A stretch of 48,287 bases of DNA from Ruminococcus sp. (lineage in GTDB: Bacteria > Bacillota_A > Clostridia > Oscillospirales > Acutalibacteraceae), in NCBI GenBank assembly GCA_017481395.1, contig JAFUPE010000059.1:1-48287 (forward strand), in the 5' to 3' direction. Of this stretch, positions 43,881 through 48,287 are shown piece after piece. The notes under the pieces were generated by a model. It searched no databases, had not been told where the DNA came from, and saw only the letters and a program-made list of their open reading frames with translations. Numbering within the stretch: position 1 is the stretch's first letter; each line of letters starts with the position of its first letter. The translations under genes were made by a program, and so were the position numbers.

Positions 43881-44402
43881 TCAGCAAGCCTTTTTCTTAA
43901 GGATAACTGCAATACCGAGCATAAGCATAACAGCAGATGCTGCGATAACTACGGGTGTAACGTCGCCTGTTGTGGGGGATTTGTCACCGTCGTCAGGCTT
44001 CTGAGGAGTCTGAGAAGAAGGCTCTGTAACGTCGGCACCCTCCTCAGCAAAGTGAGCGTATGCACGAATGTTTGTATCGCCCTTGGGAAGGATTACGATA
44101 GTAGAGCTTGTAAGTGAACCCTCGATAATGTCGAACTCACCTGTAATAAATTCCCAATGAGAGAACTTGAAGCCGTCGTTTGTGCTTGCCTGAAGAGTAA
44201 CTGTACCGTCAGAGCCGACAACGTACTCGAAAGGATTGTCGATGCTGGGAGTAGCAGAACCTGCATTGTCAGGAACAACAACAGCGTCAATTGTAATTTT
44301 TGTGTCAACAACAGAAGCAGTAGGGCTTACCTCTGCAGAAACAGAAGCAACGCCGCAAACTAAAAGAAGAACTGCGATTAATAAAGATACAAATTTTTTC
44401 AT
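43881..44402 (-). CDS. Secreted surface protein with an SPTTG sortase signal
   Basis: The 173-residue protein has a signal peptide (about 1-23), one beta-rich domain (about 28-120) with GTVTLQASTNDGFKFSHWEF, the pattern of the bacterial/InlB-B-type repeat, a Ser/Pro/Asp-rich linker, and a C-terminal sorting signal. The signal is SPTTG (residues 142-146), a hydrophobic helix (about 150-167) and KKKAC. (S/N/P)PxTG motifs are used by class B sortases in Clostridioides difficile, and the window's sortase is class B. GGAGG upstream fixes the start. The function of the exposed domain is unknown. Confidence 0.85.
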   Translation of the reverse strand: MKKFVSLLIAVLLLVCGVASVSAEVSPTASVVDTKITIDAVVVPDNAGSATPSIDNPFEYVVGSDGTVTLQASTNDGFKFSHWEFITGEFDIIEGSLTSSTIVILPKGDTNIRAYAHFAEEGADVTEPSSQTPQKPDDGDKSPTTGDVTPVVIAASAVMLMLGIAVILKKKAC

Positions 44403-44602
44403 TTATATATTCCTCCTATGTAAAATTGCCGAATATAACTAAATTAAGTATATCACCCAAAATCTTAAAAGTAAAGGGTTTTTAAAAATTTAGTAAATGT
44501 AACTAAGTTAAAAGCACTTATTTTGTGCGAAATAAAAGAGAAGAAGCGGTTTTTGCTACAGCAAATGTGGCAAGTGATCACCTCATATGATACAATATTT
44601 GC

Positions 44603-44710
44603 CATGGGGGCGACTCTGCGCATAACCAATCTGAAACAGAAATGTTATTTGCGGCAAATTAACGTTAACTTTTCTCACGATGTTAATGTCCCTAATTTGC
44701 TTTTTGATTT
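44603..44710 (+). ncRNA. Candidate small RNA, unnamed
   Basis: An extended -10, TGATACAAT (44588-44596), would start an RNA near 44603. About 90 nt later an 8-bp stem (44654-44661 / 44693-44700) with an inner 6-bp stem (44664-44669 / 44682-44687) is followed by TTTTTGATTTT, a terminator-like end. The -35 (TGGCAA) is poor. The sequence is not one I recognise as 6S, tmRNA, SRP or RNase P RNA. Confidence 0.3.
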
Positions 44711-44812
44711 TGCACATCAAAAAAAGCCAAGGCAAAAGTGCTAATTTTGCCCTGCATCATTTGTGCCACCCTACGAAAATGGTTAAAAGTATATCAAACT
44801 TTTAAAAATCGG

Positions 44813-44884
44813 TTGAAAAATTTGGTATTGAATGTTACAATTCTGTAGTAAAATAATTGCCAAAGTGTGTGCTTGTTTTATGAT
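44813..44884 (+). promoter_or_regulatory. Two tandem promoters of the CotH gene
   Basis: P1 is TTGAAA (44813-44818), a 17-bp spacer and TACAAT (44836-44841) with TGT before it. P2 is TTGCCA (44857-44862), a 16-bp spacer and TATGAT (44879-44884). Both give a long leader (about 135-180 nt) for the CotH gene. Confidence 0.6.
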
Positions 44885-44919
44885 GTAAAGTGCAAAGCCT
44901 ATACTATTTATATTATAAA

Positions 44920-44975
44920 ACGCTGACGGAGGTCAGACGACAGGGCGTATGCCAAAGTACAAAGAATCCTTTGGA
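44920..44975 (+). promoter_or_regulatory. Hairpin-rich leader of the CotH gene
   Basis: Three hairpins lie in the long 5' leader: CTGAC-GGAG-GTCAG (44923-44936), GGC-GTAT-GCC (44944-44953) and CCAAAG-N11-CTTTGG (44952-44974). The last two share C44952 and C44953 and so exclude each other. I do not recognise a riboswitch class. Confidence 0.35.
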
Positions 44976-45028
44976 ATTACGGTTTACACGATTTAATTCA
45001 TTTAAAAATTTATTTAGGAGGAATTTAA

Positions 45029-48000
45029 ATGAGCACAAGTAAACGTATCGCTAAGCGTTTAATCGCAGTGATACTTACAGTTATGATGCTTATGTCTATG
45101 GTTACTATAGGCATTTCATCCGTTTCAGCCGCCAGTGTTGAGCTTGCTCCCACAGGTGCAAATGTGTCAAATGGCACAGTTATCTACTTTGATAACTCAA
45201 CATTTGGTTGGACAAACAAGGTTATCCAGCTTATGATTGGTCATAGTTCTTGGTCACAAGGTTATCAGATGACCAAACTTAACGGCACAGACCTTTATTA
45301 CGTAACAATGCCCCAGTGGGACGGTGCTACACAGCTTTGTGTATTCGGCGCAGATGCTGTTTGGGGTGGTGAGAATAGCTCTATTTCTAATCGTAAAAAC
45401 TGGGCTCCTAACTCAACACCTATTTACAGTTTGGGTTCTAACATCAGCGGTACACATCTGTTGACTACAACTTCTTCTGCACTTAGCAAGACAACTTTGT
45501 CTGCATATTCAGCTTTGAATACTACACAGACAATTTCTGCTCTTGTTAATGGTGAAGCAGTAACAGATGCTGCAACATTTACTGCAAGCAGTTACAACCT
45601 TACAAGTAAAACTGCTTCTGCTGAAAGCTCAGGCACAACAACTGTTTCTGCAGCAAGAACAGCAGACGTTACTATGACAGCAGCAGCTAACGAGGGTTAC
45701 ACCTCCTTAGGTTGGTCTACAGATGGTACAAGCGTAACATCTGCAGATGCTACATACACATACACATGTGATGGCACAGCTAAGACTGTTTATGCTCTCT
45801 TTGAAACAGCTGCAGAAGAGTCTTCTTCATCAAGCACAGGTGAGGTTGAATCTCAGCCCACAACAACTACACCCGGTACAAGTGACCCCGAAGAGACAAA
45901 CGGCACAGCTATGGACGCAAGTGCATGGTTTACTGCTGACGGTCTCTATGCATATGCTTCCGTTGCTACAGGCGACGAGCTCGGCCCTGATGCATGGCAG
46001 CGTTGGGACAACGTAAGCGGTCACTCTGCTAACCGTTACATCTACCTCCCCGGTTCTGCTTCTGACACAGAGGTTGTTATCTACAACAACTATTCTGACT
46101 ATGTAGAGCTTAACGGTGTTAAGATTGACGCAGGTTGCTATGCAATCGTTCCTTACGTAAACGGCACAACTTACACAACAAGCGGTGCTACAACTCAGAC
46201 TGTTAAGATTATGAAGTCTGATGCAGAGGGTACTATCTTTATCAACTCTGCTGACGGCATGACAACTAAGAACGATGCAGGTACAAAGAGCACAGTTGAT
46301 GCTACTTATGACCTTTACTCCTTCCTTACAAGCGGCACAAAGAATCAGGAAGCCGGCAGTGCAGCAGGTGCAGTTGCTTCTGCAAATAACGGAGTTATTG
46401 ACTACGAAGTTGATGATGACGGCGAAATGATTGGTGCTGCAAGTGTTAAGAAGATTAAGGGCCGTGGTAATTCCACATGGAATCTTTCCAAGAAGCCTTT
46501 TAACATCACATTCAACAAAAACATCGAGATTGACGGCATGAAGGGCAAGAAGTGGTCACTCCTTGCAAACGCACAGGATCCTTCTCTCCTCAGAAACCGT
46601 CTTGTATACGACCTTGCTAACGAGGTTAACATGACATACGCTTGCGATTCCAGATTTGTTGACTGGTTCGTAAACGGTGACTATAAGGGTTCTTACCAGC
46701 TTACTCAGAAGATTGAAATGGGTAAGAACACAGTAATGCCCGACCTTGAAGAGCCGGAAGTTGAAGATATTACAGAGGATGATGGCACAATTACTCCTTA
46801 TCCCAAGGCAGACTTCGACTTCATCCTTGAGCTTGATACAAAAGAGAATGCTGAGAGCTCAGGCGATAGAGGCTTTACTACAGCTAAGGGTCAGTGGATG
46901 ACATTCAAGACTCCTGATGATCCTGCAGATGAGCAGTATAATTTCATGGTAGAGAAGTATCAGGCAGTTGAAACCGCACTTTACGGCGGTGACATTGCAG
47001 AGCTTGAGAAACTCGTTAACCTTGACGACTTTGCAAGAGCATATCTTATCAACGAAGTTGCTAAGAACCTTGACGCAGGTGTTACAAGCTGCTACTTCAC
47101 ATATAACTCCGAGACAGGTATGTTTACAACTGCTCCTGTTTGGGACTATGACAATGCTCTTGGTAATTCTGTAAGCATTTCCGGCAGACATGACGCTGAC
47201 GGCAATATGCTTGATGTATCCGGTCCTACAGGCTGGTACGCAAGAGACCTTATGCACTATGCTATCAGCAATACTCTTAACGTATTCGGTCAGGCATGTG
47301 CAACAACTACTACAAACGCAAAAGGCGAAACATTTAACGACGTAGTTCTCAGAATTTGGAACGACGAGTTTATGCCCGCACTTGCAGTACTCGAGGGTAC
47401 AGCAGAAGCTGCAAACGGCAGACTTGATACAGTTGCTGGTTACATGGCTAACCTTAAGGATTCCGGCCAGTGGAACTACGACTATGCAAGTTGGGACCTT
47501 ACAGCTAACAATGGTTGGGTATGTGACCACTCCAGCCTCGTAATGTATGATTACGACGCAGAGGCAAACACATATACAACATCCACAAAGTCTTACGACC
47601 AGTATACACTCGACGGTCAGGCAAATTATGCAGGCGACTGGCTCGTTTCCAGAATGAACTGGATGGCAGTTCAGTACAACGAGGCTGAGGTAGTTGTTCC
47701 TGACGGTTACATCACAATCTACTTCGAGAACAACTGGCAGTGGCCTGATGCTAAGGTTTACTACTGGGGTAGCACAATCGGTACAAATCCCGAGTGGAAC
47801 GGCATTTCTCTTACAAATGTTGTAGGTCAGAACGACCAGGGTTACGACATTTATGAAATCGTTATTCCTGAAGATATCACAGGTCTTCTCTTCAACGGTA
47901 CAGGCGAGTACGGTGCAGAGCAGTCCACTGATATCACAGGTGGCTGGTACGAGGGCATTTGCTACTACATGACATATGACAGTGCAACAAATACCAAGCC

Positions 48001-48287
48001 CTGCGGCTCATATGATTACAAGGTTCCCGAGGAGACAACAACTGCTCCCGCAGAAACAACAACAGCTCCTGCAGAGACAACAACAGCTCCCACAGAGTCT
48101 TCTCCTGCTGCAACAAGCGACGAGACAACTCCTGCTGAAACAACTACAGCTCCTGCAGAGACAACATCAGCTCCTGCAGAAGAAGCAGAGACAATCACAA
48201 TCTACTTCGAGAACAACTGGGCATGGCCTGATGCTAAGATTTACTACTGGGGTAGCACAACCGGCGAGAATCCTGCATGGGAAGGCA
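45029..48287 (+). CDS. Secreted CotH-kinase protein with starch-binding-like modules (partial)
   Basis: The frame stays open from ATG 45029 to the window end (1086 codons, no stop), so the gene is truncated. AGGAGG lies 8 nt upstream. Order: signal peptide (about 1-36, ending SVSAA); a module resembling CBM25/26 starch-binding domains (TVIYFDNSTFGWTNK, about 48-150); a bacterial-repeat-like region; a linker rich in Ser, Thr and Glu; a lamin-tail-like beta domain (about 300-400); a CotH kinase domain (about 450-800; KGRGNSTWNLSKKPF, LLANAQDPSLLRN, APVWDYDNAL); a CBM26-like module (about 890-985); a linker of TTTAPAE repeats; and the start of a second near-identical CBM26-like module. CotH proteins are atypical kinases. 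The combination suggests a surface or matrix glycan-binding protein. Confidence 0.9.
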   Translation, partial: MSTSKRIAKRLIAVILTVMMLMSMVTIGISSVSAASVELAPTGANVSNGTVIYFDNSTFGWTNKVIQLMIGHSSWSQGYQMTKLNGTDLYYVTMPQWDGATQLCVFGADAVWGGENSSISNRKNWAPNSTPIYSLGSNISGTHLLTTTSSALSKTTLSAYSALNTTQTISALVNGEAVTDAATFTASSYNLTSKTASAESSGTTTVSAARTADVTMTAAANEGYTSLGWSTDGTSVTSADATYTYTCDGTAKTVYALFETAAEESSSSSTGEVESQPTTTTPGTSDPEETNGTAMDASAWFTADGLYAYASVATGDELGPDAWQRWDNVSGHSANRYIYLPGSASDTEVVIYNNYSDYVELNGVKIDAGCYAIVPYVNGTTYTTSGATTQTVKIMKSDAEGTIFINSADGMTTKNDAGTKSTVDATYDLYSFLTSGTKNQEAGSAAGAVASANNGVIDYEVDDDGEMIGAASVKKIKGRGNSTWNLSKKPFNITFNKNIEIDGMKGKKWSLLANAQDPSLLRNRLVYDLANEVNMTYACDSRFVDWFVNGDYKGSYQLTQKIEMGKNTVMPDLEEPEVEDITEDDGTITPYPKADFDFILELDTKENAESSGDRGFTTAKGQWMTFKTPDDPADEQYNFMVEKYQAVETALYGGDIAELEKLVNLDDFARAYLINEVAKNLDAGVTSCYFTYNSETGMFTTAPVWDYDNALGNSVSISGRHDADGNMLDVSGPTGWYARDLMHYAISNTLNVFGQACATTTTNAKGETFNDVVLRIWNDEFMPALAVLEGTAEAANGRLDTVAGYMANLKDSGQWNYDYASWDLTANNGWVCDHSSLVMYDYDAEANTYTTSTKSYDQYTLDGQANYAGDWLVSRMNWMAVQYNEAEVVVPDGYITIYFENNWQWPDAKVYYWGSTIGTNPEWNGISLTNVVGQNDQGYDIYEIVIPEDITGLLFNGTGEYGAEQSTDITGGWYEGICYYMTYDSATNTKPCGSYDYKVPEETTTAPAETTTAPAETTTAPTESSPAATSDETTPAETTTAPAETTSAPAEEAETITIYFENNWAWPDAKIYYWGSTTGENPAWEG
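47711..48287 (+). repeat. Duplicated CBM26-like module within the CotH gene
   Basis: The segment starting ATCACAATCTACTTCGAGAA at 47711 recurs at 48194, 483 bp (161 codons) later, with few changes over the ~93 bp visible. A TTTAPAE-type repeat linker lies between. Such near-identity at DNA level points to a recent duplication, and the linker and modules are likely to vary in number. Confidence 0.85.

Larger units (their letters stand above)
44403..45028. other. 626-bp gene-free region before the CotH gene
   Basis: No convincing gene is present. It holds a candidate small RNA unit (44588-44710), a small hairpin (GGCAAAA 44731-44737 / TTTTGCC 44745-44751), two tandem promoters for the CotH gene and a hairpin-rich leader. 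The part 44403-44520 is AT-rich with nothing I can name. Confidence 0.5.

Noticed and set aside
44523..44744. 73-codon open frame between the SPTTG gene and the CotH gene
   Set aside because: It has no ribosome site, an unusual composition and overlaps palindromic non-coding structure; I see no family.
44889..44975. Cyclic-di-GMP riboswitch, because of GCAAAGCC in the leader
   Set aside because: The remaining conserved parts and the three-stem layout of that class are missing.

Overview
The window looks like a chromosomal segment of an uncultured or gut-type, low-GC Clostridia (Oscillospirales/Ruminococcaceae-like). The evidence is textbook sigma-A promoters with strong AGGAGG sites, a SCIFF peptide with its radical-SAM maturase, a BclA-like collagen protein, a bacterial-repeat surface protein ending in SPTTG, a cohesin protein, a CotH protein with starch-binding-like modules, and cobalamin-dependent MetH split from its reactivation domain. 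I saw no rRNA, tRNA, phage, transposase or CRISPR array.

Layout. 0.2-7.3 kb: SulP anion transporter, collagen-like exosporium-type protein, small membrane protein plus secreted Ntn hydrolase, LytTR/DUF3021 regulator pair, patatin phospholipase, aquaporin and acyl carrier protein. 7.3-11.3 kb: a hairpin array next to the proS promoter, prolyl-tRNA synthetase, then overlapping class B sortase and LytR-CpsA-Psr genes. 11.3-15.2 kb: metF, the methionine synthase reactivation domain and metH as one overlapping minus-strand operon. 15.3-22.2 kb: zinc-ribbon membrane protein, lipoprotein, and the operon gltX-glnS-SDR-cohesin-DUF308. 22.3-27.7 kb: an XRE repressor divergent from a zinc-ribbon/lipoprotein pair with two matching operators, then secA and a class III Fic gene, surrounded by dispersed repeats. 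27.4-30.8 kb: SEDS protein with FHA domain, class B PBP and a small membrane protein. 30.9-33.8 kb: SCIFF precursor, its maturase and a PLP decarboxylase. 33.9-39.5 kb: a minus-strand surface operon (sugar transferase, D-2-hydroxyacid dehydrogenase, Ddl, asparagine-synthase-like, metallophosphoesterase, CYTH). 39.7-43.5 kb: membrane sugar-nucleotide dehydratase and glmS. 43.5-48.3 kb: repeats, a sortase-B-type surface substrate, and a large CotH gene that runs off the window.

The genes share a cell-envelope theme. GlmS supplies amino sugar; the dehydratase and priming transferase start a surface glycan; Ddl, FtsW/RodA-type SEDS and PBP build peptidoglycan; LCP attaches glycopolymers; sortase B can anchor the SPTTG protein; cohesin and starch-binding-like modules suggest surface glycan capture.

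The most unusual signal is not a protein. It is a set of short dispersed palindromic repeats: a ~70-bp family (R1) that starts at, or within 2 nt of, three stop codons in sense orientation, a second family (R2) that supplies another gene's stop codon, and arrays of small hairpins joined by ATGAAGT-type linkers that share a module with R1. I do not recognise these as a named element. All calls are by reading; no database search was possible.
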